Shown one piece after another: positions 38,690 through 46,087 of a DNA stretch of 64,000 nt (its first letter is position 1; each line of letters starts with the position of its first letter). A program made the translations under genes and the position numbers. The stretch covers positions 1 to 64,000 of the forward strand of contig CAMPHJ010000007.1 of assembly GCA_946885845.1 (NCBI GenBank), written 5' to 3'. Origin of the DNA: an uncultured Sphingobium sp. (GTDB lineage Bacteria; Pseudomonadota; Alphaproteobacteria; Sphingomonadales; Sphingomonadaceae). The notes beneath the pieces are model-generated. The model saw nothing but the letters and a program-made list of their open reading frames with translations. It searched no databases and was not told where the DNA came from.

Positions 38690-39789
38690 TCCGATTTGAC
38701 ATCGTCATCGTCGGTGGCGGCATCGCGGGGGCCAGCTTGGGCGCGCAACTGGCGCGACACGCGTCCGTCCTGATGCTGGAGCAGGAACCGAACGCGGGCT
38801 ACCACGCCACTGGCCGTTCAGTCGCGTTCTGGGAAGAAACCTATGGCGGTCGCGTCGTCCAGCCGCTGACGACGGCTTCGGGTCCGATGCTCCGTTCCCC
38901 CGCCCCGGATTTCGCCAGCGGGTCCTTGCTGACGCCGCGACAAACCCTCCATATCGGTCGCGCGTCCGACACCGGCGCGCGCGATCGGTTGATGGATGAT
39001 TTTTCCGACCGGGTCGACTTGCGCCGGGTCGATCCCGCCGCTCTGCTGCCAAGACTGCGTCCTGAATGGACCATTGGCGTGCTGGAACCGGACGTGTGCG
39101 ACATCGATGTCGCGGCGTTGCATCAGGCCTATCTGCGCCAATTTCGCGGACTGGGTGGTGAATTGCGCACCACATGCCGCCTTGAAAGCGCCGTCAGCGA
39201 AGGGGCGGGCTGGAGGATCGGCACGGAACAGGGCGAAGTCCATTGCGGCCTGCTGGTCAATGCGGCGGGGGCCTGGGCCGATCATGTCGCCCAGTTGAGC
39301 GGCGTCGCGCCCATCGGCATTGCGCCGCTTCGTCGCACGGTCGTGCAATTGCGCGTGCCATCCCTTCCGTCGCCAGACTTGCCTTTGGTCATGGACCTGC
39401 AATCGCAATTCTACTTTCGGCCAGAGGGGCGGGACCGCATCTGGCTGACCCCGCATGATGAAGAGCCGTCGCCGCCATGCGACGCCGCGCCAGAAGAACT
39501 GGCGGTGGCTCAGGCGATTGCACGTTTCCAGCAGGTGGTGGACTGGCCGATCGAAGCGGTCGAGCGCAGATGGGCCGGACTGCGCAGCTTCGCGCCCGAC
39601 CGTGCGCCGGTCTATGGGTTCGATCCGATCCGCCCGAATTTCTTCTGGTTCGCGGGACAGGGCGGCTTCGGCATCCAGACGGCCCCGGCAGCCGCACTGC
39701 TGGCGGCCAGCCTGGTGACAGGCGATTCGCTGCCTTCATCCATCGCTACGCTGGACACTGCCGCTTATGATCCGGCCCGCTTCCGCTGA
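38686..39789 (+). CDS. FAD-dependent DAO-family oxidoreductase
   Basis: 367 residues. N-terminal FAD-binding motif DIVIVGGGIAGASLGAQLARHASVLMLE (about 5-32), a second nucleotide segment LLVNAAGAWADHVAQLSG, and the C-terminal FFWFAGQGGFGIQTAPAAALLAA typical of D-amino acid/glycine oxidase or dehydrogenase family members. The substrate cannot be read from sequence; a D-amino acid or imino acid is likely. Translationally coupled to the hydrolase gene before it, for which no metabolic link is obvious. Confidence 0.85.
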   Translation: MIRFDIVIVGGGIAGASLGAQLARHASVLMLEQEPNAGYHATGRSVAFWEETYGGRVVQPLTTASGPMLRSPAPDFASGSLLTPRQTLHIGRASDTGARDRLMDDFSDRVDLRRVDPAALLPRLRPEWTIGVLEPDVCDIDVAALHQAYLRQFRGLGGELRTTCRLESAVSEGAGWRIGTEQGEVHCGLLVNAAGAWADHVAQLSGVAPIGIAPLRRTVVQLRVPSLPSPDLPLVMDLQSQFYFRPEGRDRIWLTPHDEEPSPPCDAAPEELAVAQAIARFQQVVDWPIEAVERRWAGLRSFAPDRAPVYGFDPIRPNFFWFAGQGGFGIQTAPAAALLAASLVTGDSLPSSIATLDTAAYDPARFR

Positions 39790-39793
39790 AAGA

Positions 39794-40288
39794 TCAGGCA
39801 GCCCGGAAGCGTTCCGCTGCGGCGCAGGCGAGTTGGTCGGCCCGCTCATTTTCCGGGTGGCCGGCATGGCCCTTCACCCATTGCCACGCGACTTTGTGGC
39901 GGGCCTGCGCGGCGACCAGCGCCTGCCATAGATCGCCATTCTTGACCGGTTTGCGGTCCGCTGTGCGCCAGCCATTTTTCTGCCAGCCGAAAACCCATTT
40001 CGTGATGCCGTCCATCACATATTTGCTGTCGGTATAGATCGTCACGCTGCATGGCCGCTTGAGCGCGTTCAGCGCTTCAATGGCCGCCATCATCTCCATC
40101 CGATTATTGGTGGTCTGGGCCTCGCCGCCTGAAATTTCCTTCTCGGTGGAACCAGAACGCAGCACCGCACCCCAGCCGCCGGGGCCGGGATTGCCCTTGC
40201 ATGCACCGTCGGTAAAGATTTCGACCTTGGAAGCGGCACTAACCCCGCTGCCCTGCGAAGTCGGGGAGGCGGACATCTGGTCGGCCAT
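39794..40288 (-). CDS. rnhA: Ribonuclease HI
   Basis: 164 residues with a 20-residue N-terminal tail rich in Ser/Ala before the RNase H fold. The catalytic acids are in [42 protein letters not shown] and [11 protein letters not shown]. It degrades RNA in RNA-DNA hybrids. Its start overlaps the thrB stop by one base, an alphaproteobacterial arrangement (ispH-thrB-rnhA). Confidence 0.96.
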   Translation of the reverse strand: MADQMSASPTSQGSGVSAASKVEIFTDGACKGNPGPGGWGAVLRSGSTEKEISGGEAQTTNNRMEMMAAIEALNALKRPCSVTIYTDSKYVMDGITKWVFGWQKNGWRTADRKPVKNGDLWQALVAAQARHKVAWQWVKGHAGHPENERADQLACAAAERFRAA

Positions 40289-41265
40289 TATATGTCCAGC
40301 AAATCCGCTGGAGTGGCCTTCGCGTAAAAGTCCAGACGCCGCAGATAGGCGAGCGGGTCCTTGCGCGTCACCATCGCGTCGGCGGGCGTGTTGATCCAGT
40401 CATAGGCGCGGGTCAGCAGAAAACGCAGCGCGGCGCCCCGGCACAGGATCGGAAAGGCCGCCCGTTCCGCTGCCGACAGCCCATGCGCCGCTTCATAGCC
40501 TGCGATCATCGCGCGTCCCCGATCGCCGAACCATGTTGCACCGTCGTTGCTGAAACACCACGCGCCATGCGTCACCGCCAGATCATAGGCGCGGATGTCG
40601 GTGCAGCTGAAGTAGAAGTCGATAAGGCCGGTGACCTCTTCACCCAGCATCAGCACATTGTCCGGGAACAGGTCGGCATGAATGACGGCGCGGGGCAGGT
40701 CGGCTGGCCAGTGCACATCCAGGAAGGCGAGTTCATCGGCAACGCGTTGATGAAGGCCGGGGGCGATGTCGTTGAAATGCTCGCCGCATTTGTCGGCCAG
40801 GTCATGCCAGCCCGGCAGATCCAGCGCGTTGCGGCGTTCGCCCGCAAAACCTTCCGCCGCCTTGTGCAACTGCCCCAACGCCGCGCCCGCCGCACGCGCC
40901 TGCCCGGCTGTCGGTTCAGTCACCGAAATGCCGGTCAGAAATTCGATCAGGCAGGCCGGACGGCCGCTCAATTGCTGCAAACGCCTGCCCTCGCGATCGG
41001 CGATAAAACGCGGCACCAGGCAGCCCCGGTCCCCCAGATGGTCGAGCAGGTCCATGAAGAAGGGAAGATCGGCTTCATCCACGCGCTTTTCATACAGCGT
41101 CAGGATATAGCGGTGGCCATTGCCGTCGGCGCCGGTGGTTTCCAGCAGGTAATTACTGTTTTCCACCCCTTCGGCGATGCCCTTGGCCGATACCAGCCGA
41201 CCAGCGTCATAGCGGGTGAGGAAGGCGTCGATATCCTCCGCCGGAACATGGGTATATACGGCCAT
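40288..41265 (-). CDS. thrB: Homoserine kinase, APH-type (ThrB)
   Basis: 325 residues of the aminoglycoside phosphotransferase-like (type II) homoserine kinase family, the alphaproteobacterial form, not the GHMP kinase of E. coli. Markers are [13 protein letters not shown] at the N-terminus, [12 protein letters not shown], the catalytic loop [13 protein letters not shown] and GLIDFYFSC. It makes O-phosphohomoserine for threonine. Same transcription unit as ispH (3 bp upstream) and rnhA. Confidence 0.94.
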   Translation of the reverse strand: MAVYTHVPAEDIDAFLTRYDAGRLVSAKGIAEGVENSNYLLETTGADGNGHRYILTLYEKRVDEADLPFFMDLLDHLGDRGCLVPRFIADREGRRLQQLSGRPACLIEFLTGISVTEPTAGQARAAGAALGQLHKAAEGFAGERRNALDLPGWHDLADKCGEHFNDIAPGLHQRVADELAFLDVHWPADLPRAVIHADLFPDNVLMLGEEVTGLIDFYFSCTDIRAYDLAVTHGAWCFSNDGATWFGDRGRAMIAGYEAAHGLSAAERAAFPILCRGAALRFLLTRAYDWINTPADAMVTRKDPLAYLRRLDFYAKATPADLLDI

Positions 41266-41268
41266 GGT

Positions 41269-42231
41269 TCAGGCAGGCTCCAGTCCACGCGGCAGCTTGA
41301 AGGCGATGTTTTCGCGCGCGGTTTCCAATTCTTCCTCATCCACCTCAAATTGCGTGCGCAGTTGGTCGATCACTTCGCGCACCAATATTTCGGGGGCCGA
41401 CGCGCCTGCTGTCAGCCCCAAGGTCTTGACGTTGCGCAGCCAGTTGAAGTCGATTTCGTCGGCGCGCTGGATCAGGCGGGCGGGCGTTCCCTCCCGCTCG
41501 GCCACTTCGACCAACCGGACAGAATTGGAACTGTTGGGCGCGCCGATCACGTAAATCGCTTCACATGCCGAAGCGATCGCCTTGACCGCCGATTGACGGT
41601 TCGACGTGGCGTAGCAGATATCTTCGCCCTTGGGCGCATGGATCGCCGGAAAGCGACGTTGCAGCGTCGCGACGATCGCCGCCGTATCGTCCACCGAAAG
41701 CGTCGTCTGCGTCAAAAAGGACAGGTTGTCGGGGTCGGCGGCAGTGAAGCGCTCCGCATCCTCGACCGTTTCGATCAGCGTCATGTGGACGGCGTCCACC
41801 TGGCCGAAGGTCCCGATCACTTCCGGGTGGCCCCTGTGCCCGATGAACAATATGTGGCGGCCTGCTTCCACCTGCCGTTCCGCCTGGCGATGCACTTTGC
41901 TGACCAGTGGGCAAGTGGCGTCCAGATAGTCGAGGCCGCGTTCCTCCGCCTTGGCCGGGACCGCTTTAGGGACGCCATGGGCGGAAAAGACCACGGGCAC
42001 GCCGTCGGGCACCTGATCCAATTCCTCGACAAAGACCGCGCCCTTTGCCCGCAAACTATCGACGACATATTTGTTGTGGACGATTTCGTGCCGGACATAG
42101 ACGGGCGCGCCATATTTCTCGATCGCCTTTTCGACGATGACAATGGCGCGGTCGACGCCTGCGCAAAAGCCGCGCGGCGCGGCGATCAGCAGTTTCAGAT
42201 GCGGGCGGCCGGTGGTCGAAGGGGCGGTCAT
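41269..42231 (-). CDS. ispH: 4-hydroxy-3-methylbut-2-enyl diphosphate reductase
   Basis: 320 residues. Three Fe-S cysteines are in [23 protein letters not shown] and [11 protein letters not shown]; the substrate motif is [14 protein letters not shown]. IspH makes IPP and DMAPP in the last step of the MEP pathway. The C-terminal tail is about 15 residues longer than E. coli IspH. First gene of the ispH-thrB-rnhA unit. The transposon lies 100 bp upstream of its start, so the promoter may be close to the insertion. Confidence 0.96.
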   Translation of the reverse strand: MTAPSTTGRPHLKLLIAAPRGFCAGVDRAIVIVEKAIEKYGAPVYVRHEIVHNKYVVDSLRAKGAVFVEELDQVPDGVPVVFSAHGVPKAVPAKAEERGLDYLDATCPLVSKVHRQAERQVEAGRHILFIGHRGHPEVIGTFGQVDAVHMTLIETVEDAERFTAADPDNLSFLTQTTLSVDDTAAIVATLQRRFPAIHAPKGEDICYATSNRQSAVKAIASACEAIYVIGAPNSSNSVRLVEVAEREGTPARLIQRADEIDFNWLRNVKTLGLTAGASAPEILVREVIDQLRTQFEVDEEELETARENIAFKLPRGLEPA

Positions 42232-42324
42232 GACTGCCGCTTAGGCCAATGTCGCGCCGGAAGAAAGGGGGGAGAGGGGCGTCTGGGACTGCGCCGCTCC
42301 CCATTACACGGCGCAGTTTGGATG

Positions 42325-42332
42325 GCGCGTTC
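42325..42332. repeat. Target-site duplication, left copy
   Basis: GCGCGTTC, identical to 45263-45270 on the other side of the transposon. Confidence 0.9.
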
Positions 42333-42353
42333 GGTAGTGGGTCAGTTTGAAAT
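42333..42353 (+). repeat. Left terminal inverted repeat of the transposon
   Basis: 21 bp, the exact reverse complement of 45242-45262. Begins GGTAGTGGGTCAG and ends TTTGAAAT. Homology stops at 42354. Confidence 0.93.
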
Positions 42354-42409
42354 TAGCGCACGAAAATGACAGGGTGGCGATCTAGCCGCCGCAATGCCAT
42401 ATTGATGGC

Positions 42410-42634
42410 ATGACAGAGAAGAAGCCGAAACGCCCGCGCGATCCGAACCAGCTTGCGAAGCTGATGGTGGATATTGCCACGGGCGAAGCTGACCAGTCGG
42501 TGCCGAGTGCCAATGAGAAGCGCGCATCAAAGGCTGGCACTGCTGGCGGACCTGCGCGGGCGAAAGCCCTCACGCCCGCGCAGCGATCAGAGATTGCGAG
42601 CATCGCAGCCGCCGCTCGGTGGAAGAAAAGCTAA
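42410..42634 (+). CDS. Small conserved basic protein, transposon passenger
   Basis: 74 residues, Lys/Arg/Ala-rich. It has the pattern KPKRPRDPNQLAKLMVDIATGE at the start and KALTPAQRSEIASIAAAARWKK at the end. I recall short proteins with the same two motifs in many rhizobia and sphingomonads, usually annotated as hypothetical or nucleic-acid-binding; no function is established. This copy lacks the Gly-rich middle that I remember for the family. It runs toward the 158-residue gene, overlapping its end by 4 bp. Confidence 0.7.
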   Translation: MTEKKPKRPRDPNQLAKLMVDIATGEADQSVPSANEKRASKAGTAGGPARAKALTPAQRSEIASIAAAARWKKS

Positions 42635-43107
42635 GCGGCTTCGTCGTCTTCGTCCGACGCCTTACGCCATTCGATGTCGGGGCCAAAATCAGCCTCAAGC
42701 GTAATGGGTTCCTGATCGGGGTTCGCCGCTGCCCAATGATCAAGATCGAATTGCAGCTGCACGACATCACCAACAACCTGTTCGCGACGCCTGTTTGTCG
42801 AACGCACCATCTGCGAACGAGTAGCGTCGTCGATATCAACCCAATAGAAGAAAGTTTCTTGCCCTTGCTTAATGGGGAGTGAGTGATAGGCGCGATAAGG
42901 GCGGCCAGTTTTACGGTCAGTCCGCATCTCTTCGCGCGCAGCTTGGCTAATCTGCTTGACCAACATCTTCATCGGGTCAGTGGGAGCAGGAAGCTCGACA
43001 CCATTCTTTACGGCGAATTTTGCGATCTCGACTGGATCAAGCTCGGTTTTTCCGGTCTTGACCTTATACAATTTGATCATCTGTTGAAGAGTTTTACTGC
43101 CAGCCAT
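42631..43107 (-). CDS. Unrecognised 158-residue protein, partner of the XRE-ImmA gene
   Basis: I do not recognise the family. The protein is soluble, with no signal or membrane segment. It starts with a helical, basic region (SKTLQQMIKLYKVKTGKTELDPVEIAKFAVKNG), has a central strand-rich part with FFYWVDIDDATRSQMVRSTNRRREQV, and ends in a strongly acidic tail (SDEDDEAA). ATG 43107 is preceded by an AAGG-type site (GGGAAGGCTAAGAAAA read on the minus strand). It is the second gene of an operon with the XRE-ImmA fusion (23 bp gap). It could be a toxin, a regulated target, or a peptidase substrate; none is proven. Confidence 0.75.
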   Translation of the reverse strand: MAGSKTLQQMIKLYKVKTGKTELDPVEIAKFAVKNGVELPAPTDPMKMLVKQISQAAREEMRTDRKTGRPYRAYHSLPIKQGQETFFYWVDIDDATRSQMVRSTNRRREQVVGDVVQLQFDLDHWAAANPDQEPITLEADFGPDIEWRKASDEDDEAA

Positions 43108-43130
43108 TTTTCTTAGCCTTCCCGTTTTGA

Positions 43131-44267
43131 TTAGTCGTCTGTCGGATGAATGTCGCCAAATCCATCCGTTTCCGCGCTGGGAATTACATGCTCCCGGACC
43201 GGTTCCAAATGCTGGCGAAACTTGTGATAGTGGCCTGTGTGACGTTGTAACTGGCCTGCTACCAGCCCTGGGTGAACCTTGATTGTTCGCGCGAAACCAA
43301 TGAGATCGCGTTCCGAAAAATATGGAGCTTTGCGGCGGATAAAAGCTTCCATCATGTTGGCGGGAACGCAAAAATTCGCTGCCGCAAAATCTGCTATAGC
43401 TTCCTGCTGGGCCACGGTCGGCTTTAGATCGACTCTAGCGCCGTGGCCAATATCGATGTCCAGCATAGCTTCACCATCCATGCCGTCGCGGTTTCGCACA
43501 TGCTCAAGCTCGTGCCGCAATACGAACAGGAAATTGTCGATCCGATCAAACCGGATTGTCATACCAATGACGGGCGACTTTTCGTCCAGCCACAGGCAAA
43601 CCCCGTCGATCTTCCCGCCGGGAAGACCTTGAACGATCACAAAGCGAATACCGGCCTCTGCCAATATACGCGGCACCTTCCTCATATTTTCGGCATGGCC
43701 GCGCAGCAAAGATATTTTCTCGATTGCCGCCTCAACCGCTTCTGGTGAGTATCGCCCCACCAACATGCCCTCCGCAATAGACTTTACACGGTAAAGCCAT
43801 ACTAGCTGCGAAGGATTAGCATCGACGCTTGTTAGGGTCTTTTTTGCGGCATGTGGCAGAATTTCGACATCTTCGATCCTATTTACCTTGAAAAACCGAC
43901 AAAGTTCATTCTCGACACTTTCAGTATCTTGGATGCCATCTGCAATGAGCCAGCCGCGCTCGATCATCTTGGAAACAGGAAGGTCTCCGTAAATTGTCGC
44001 CCTGTTCACGCGGCGGACACTAGGACGCTCTTCGATGCGGGCTTTCGCAAGGTCGTATTGATGTTGCAGTTCGAGAAATACATGCGCCTCGACCGCAAAC
44101 ACATCCTCAAGCGCAATGGCCAGCTTTGCGCTCACTTTAGTCTGGCCTGAAATAAGTTTCGAAACGCTCGTTTCCCCCATCTCCAAAATCAAAGCGAGCG
44201 CCCGCTTCGTCCAGCCCCGCTCCTCCAGCAGGCTCTCAATTAATTGTCCTGGTGTTCGGTGTTCCAT
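43131..44267 (-). CDS. XRE-family HTH fused to ImmA/IrrE metallopeptidase
   Basis: 378 residues. N-terminal HTH of the HigA/VapI type at about 5-60 (RTPGQLIESLLEERGWTKRALALILEMGETSVSKLISGQ). A middle helical region (about 65-200) links to a zinc metallopeptidase domain of the ImmA/IrrE (COG2856) type with HEXXH at residues 252-256 (RHELEHVRN) and a downstream EAIADFAAANFCVP, whose Glu and nearby residues fit the third ligand. Members of this class act as repressor-cleaving proteases in ICEBs1 and in the Deinococcus IrrE-DdrO stress switch, or as antitoxins. Here repressor and protease are in one chain. Passenger of the transposon. Confidence 0.87.
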   Translation of the reverse strand: MEHRTPGQLIESLLEERGWTKRALALILEMGETSVSKLISGQTKVSAKLAIALEDVFAVEAHVFLELQHQYDLAKARIEERPSVRRVNRATIYGDLPVSKMIERGWLIADGIQDTESVENELCRFFKVNRIEDVEILPHAAKKTLTSVDANPSQLVWLYRVKSIAEGMLVGRYSPEAVEAAIEKISLLRGHAENMRKVPRILAEAGIRFVIVQGLPGGKIDGVCLWLDEKSPVIGMTIRFDRIDNFLFVLRHELEHVRNRDGMDGEAMLDIDIGHGARVDLKPTVAQQEAIADFAAANFCVPANMMEAFIRRKAPYFSERDLIGFARTIKVHPGLVAGQLQRHTGHYHKFRQHLEPVREHVIPSAETDGFGDIHPTDD

Positions 44268-44315
44268 CTATATCCCCACGATGATAAGGCGCGATATTCC
44301 AACTTGCTCAAAATG

Positions 44316-44327
44316 TCAAACTGACCC
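44316..44327. repeat. Internal partial copy of the terminal repeat
   Basis: TCAAACTGACCC matches 12 consecutive bases inside the right terminal repeat and has the same orientation as the right end. It lies in the 101-bp region between the XRE-ImmA start and the transposase start. Confidence 0.55.
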
Positions 44328-44368
44328 TTATGCTTGACTATGGGCGGAAAGGGCTGTATTGAAAATGC

Positions 44369-45253
44369 ATGAACAAGCTGACCATCGAAGAGCGCGCCCG
44401 CATCCTCCACCTTCTCTGCGAAGGCATGAGCATCCGGGCGATCACGCGACTGACTGGCGCGAGCAAGAACACTGTTGCCAAGCTGCTTATCGACGCCGGT
44501 AAGGCTTGCGCGATCTATCACGACGCCAACGTGCGGAACGTGAAGGCCGCTCGCGTTCAGGTCGATGAAATCTGGTCGTTCACCTATGCCAAGCAGAAGA
44601 ACGTAGCCACCGCGAAGGACGCCCCGGAAGGCGCTGGTGATACATGGACTTGGACCGCGATCGACGCCGATAGCAAGATGATCCTATCCTATCTCGTGGG
44701 CGGTCGGGACAGCGAATATGCCATGTGGTTCATGGATGATCTGGCCTCGCGCCTTGCTAACCGCGTCCAGCTTACCAGTGACGGCCACCGTGCCTATCTG
44801 GAGGCTGTGGAAGGCGCTTTCGGTGCCGATGTCGATTACGCCCAACTCGTGAAGCTGTATGGCAATACGCCGGGTTCGGAAGTCCGCTACAGCCCTGCAG
44901 AATGCACCGGTATCCGCAAGCGCACGGTTGAAGGTCGCCCCGACGCCGATCATGTCAGCACCTCTTATGTGGAGCGCAGCAACCTCACCATGCGTATGCA
45001 CATGCGCCGCTTCACGCGCCTGACCAACGCCTTTTCCAAGAAGGTCGAAAACCACGCTCACGCCGTTGCCCTGCATATGATGTATTACAACTTCGTCCGC
45101 ATTCATAAGACGCTGCGCGTCACCCCGGCGATGGCCGCTGGCGTTTCGGATCGCCTTTGGGATATTGCTGACATCGCCAAGCTGGTGGAAGATGCAGAAG
45201 GCAAGCCCACGAAGCGCGGTCCCTATAAAAAGCAGGGTCAGATTTCAAACTGA
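44369..45253 (+). CDS. IS1-like DDE transposase
   Basis: 294 residues. N-terminal HTH (about 10-45, SIRAITRLTGASKNTVAKLL), then a DDE catalytic core with likely residues Asp66 (VDEIWSF), Asp138 (TSDGHRAY) and Glu202 (YVERSNLTMR). The C-terminal RFTRLTNAFSKKVENHAHAVALHMMYYNFVRIH pattern matches single-frame transposases annotated as IS1 family. Unlike classical IS1 there is no frameshift. The stop codon (45251-45253) lies inside the right terminal repeat, so the gene fits the right end exactly. Confidence 0.88.
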   Translation: MNKLTIEERARILHLLCEGMSIRAITRLTGASKNTVAKLLIDAGKACAIYHDANVRNVKAARVQVDEIWSFTYAKQKNVATAKDAPEGAGDTWTWTAIDADSKMILSYLVGGRDSEYAMWFMDDLASRLANRVQLTSDGHRAYLEAVEGAFGADVDYAQLVKLYGNTPGSEVRYSPAECTGIRKRTVEGRPDADHVSTSYVERSNLTMRMHMRRFTRLTNAFSKKVENHAHAVALHMMYYNFVRIHKTLRVTPAMAAGVSDRLWDIADIAKLVEDAEGKPTKRGPYKKQGQISN

Positions 45254-45262
45254 CCCACTACC
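45242..45262 (-). repeat. Right terminal inverted repeat of the transposon
   Basis: 21 bp, exact reverse complement of 42333-42353. It contains the transposase stop codon. Confidence 0.93.
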
Positions 45263-45270
45263 GCGCGTTC
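45263..45270. repeat. Target-site duplication, right copy
   Basis: GCGCGTTC, identical to 42325-42332. Confidence 0.9.
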
Positions 45271-45336
45271 CTTTCGGTTGCGCACCGGGCGGGCTGCGGA
45301 TAAGAAGCCCCACGCCTTTTCCCCAAGGATTATCCC

Positions 45337-45975
45337 GTGACCTTTTCCCGAATTGCGCTGACTGGAATGCTTGCCCTGGCTCTTGGGGCCTGTTCGAACC
45401 GGGGAGAGATTGATTCCACTGGCGGCATCGTGGCCGTTCGTTCGGCCTGTCCGGTGGCGGCCATTCCCGCACAGACTGGCGACATCACACTGTTCAGCCC
45501 GGCTGGCCGCACAGACGCCGCGGCCATAGATGTGGTGGCGAACATCACCGATTTGCGGTCGACCTGTTCGGAAGGCGCGCAATTTTATAGCGAGGCGACG
45601 TTCACCGTAAACGCCCGCCGCAGCGACGCCAGTGTCGCTCGCCAGGTTACGCTGCCCTATTTTTCCGCCGTGGTCCGTGGCGGTAACGCCGTGGTGGCCA
45701 AGCGCATCGGTCAGGTGGTCCTCGATTTCCCTGCTGGTCAATATCGCGCCAGCACGACTGCCAAGGCCGGTTCCTATGTGGACCGGACGGCAGCGACCCT
45801 GCCTGCCGACATCCAGCGCAAGATCACGCAGAAGCGCAAGGCGGGTGATGAAGATGCGGCGATTGACCCGTTTTCCCAGCCCGACGTTCGCGCGGCGCTG
45901 CAACGCACCAGTTTTGAATTGCTCGTGGGCTTCAACCTGACCCAGGACCAACTCCGATATAACGCTACTCGTTAA
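45337..45975 (+). CDS. Predicted lipoprotein of unknown function
   Basis: 212 residues. GTG start at 45337 with AAGGAT 6 nt upstream. Signal with lipobox LGAC (Cys at about 19). The mature part has a cysteine at about 38 and one at about 77, then beta-rich stretches (FYSEATFTVNARR) and ends with FNLTQDQLRYNATR. I do not recognise a named domain. It precedes argS, with a REP element between them, and is the first gene right of the transposon. Confidence 0.72.
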   Translation: MTFSRIALTGMLALALGACSNRGEIDSTGGIVAVRSACPVAAIPAQTGDITLFSPAGRTDAAAIDVVANITDLRSTCSEGAQFYSEATFTVNARRSDASVARQVTLPYFSAVVRGGNAVVAKRIGQVVLDFPAGQYRASTTAKAGSYVDRTAATLPADIQRKITQKRKAGDEDAAIDPFSQPDVRAALQRTSFELLVGFNLTQDQLRYNATR

Positions 45976-45988
45976 AGCCAGCCATTCA

Positions 45989-46064
45989 CCCGTTCGGGCT
46001 GAGCGTGTCGAAGCCCTCTACTTGTGAAGAGAAGAGCAGCCTTCGACAGGTTTCGGGACGAACG
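45989..46064. repeat. REP-like intergenic palindrome (copy 1)
   Basis: A 76-bp imperfect palindrome. CGTTCGGGCTGAGCGTGTCG on the left pairs with CAGGTTTCGGGACGAACG on the right, and the inner part holds GTCGAAG/CTTCGAC. It shares most of its left half with the copy at 55718-55786. Lies between a lipoprotein gene and argS. Confidence 0.75.
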
Positions 46065-46087
46065 GATGTTTTGAGAAAGTTCGTTCC

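Larger units (their letters stand above)
42333..45262. mobile_element. 2.93-kb IS1-like transposon with passenger genes
   Basis: The element is bounded by perfect 21-bp terminal inverted repeats (42333-42353 and 45242-45262, outer end GGTAGTGGGTCAG) and flanked by an exact 8-bp direct repeat, GCGCGTTC (42325-42332 and 45263-45270), a target-site duplication. Inside are an IS1-like DDE transposase at the right end and three further genes: a 74-residue basic protein, a 158-residue unknown, and an XRE-ImmA/IrrE fusion. The intact ends and target duplication suggest a recent, complete insertion. An ordinary IS of this family would be about 1 kb, so nearly 2 kb is passenger DNA. Confidence 0.9.

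Noticed and set aside
42333..45262. The mobile element as an IS1595-family element, which also makes 8-bp duplications and can carry passengers
   Set aside because: The transposase C-terminal pattern (RxNLxxR...RLTxxFSKxVExH) and lack of a zinc-ribbon N-terminus fit IS1-like enzymes better; not excluded.
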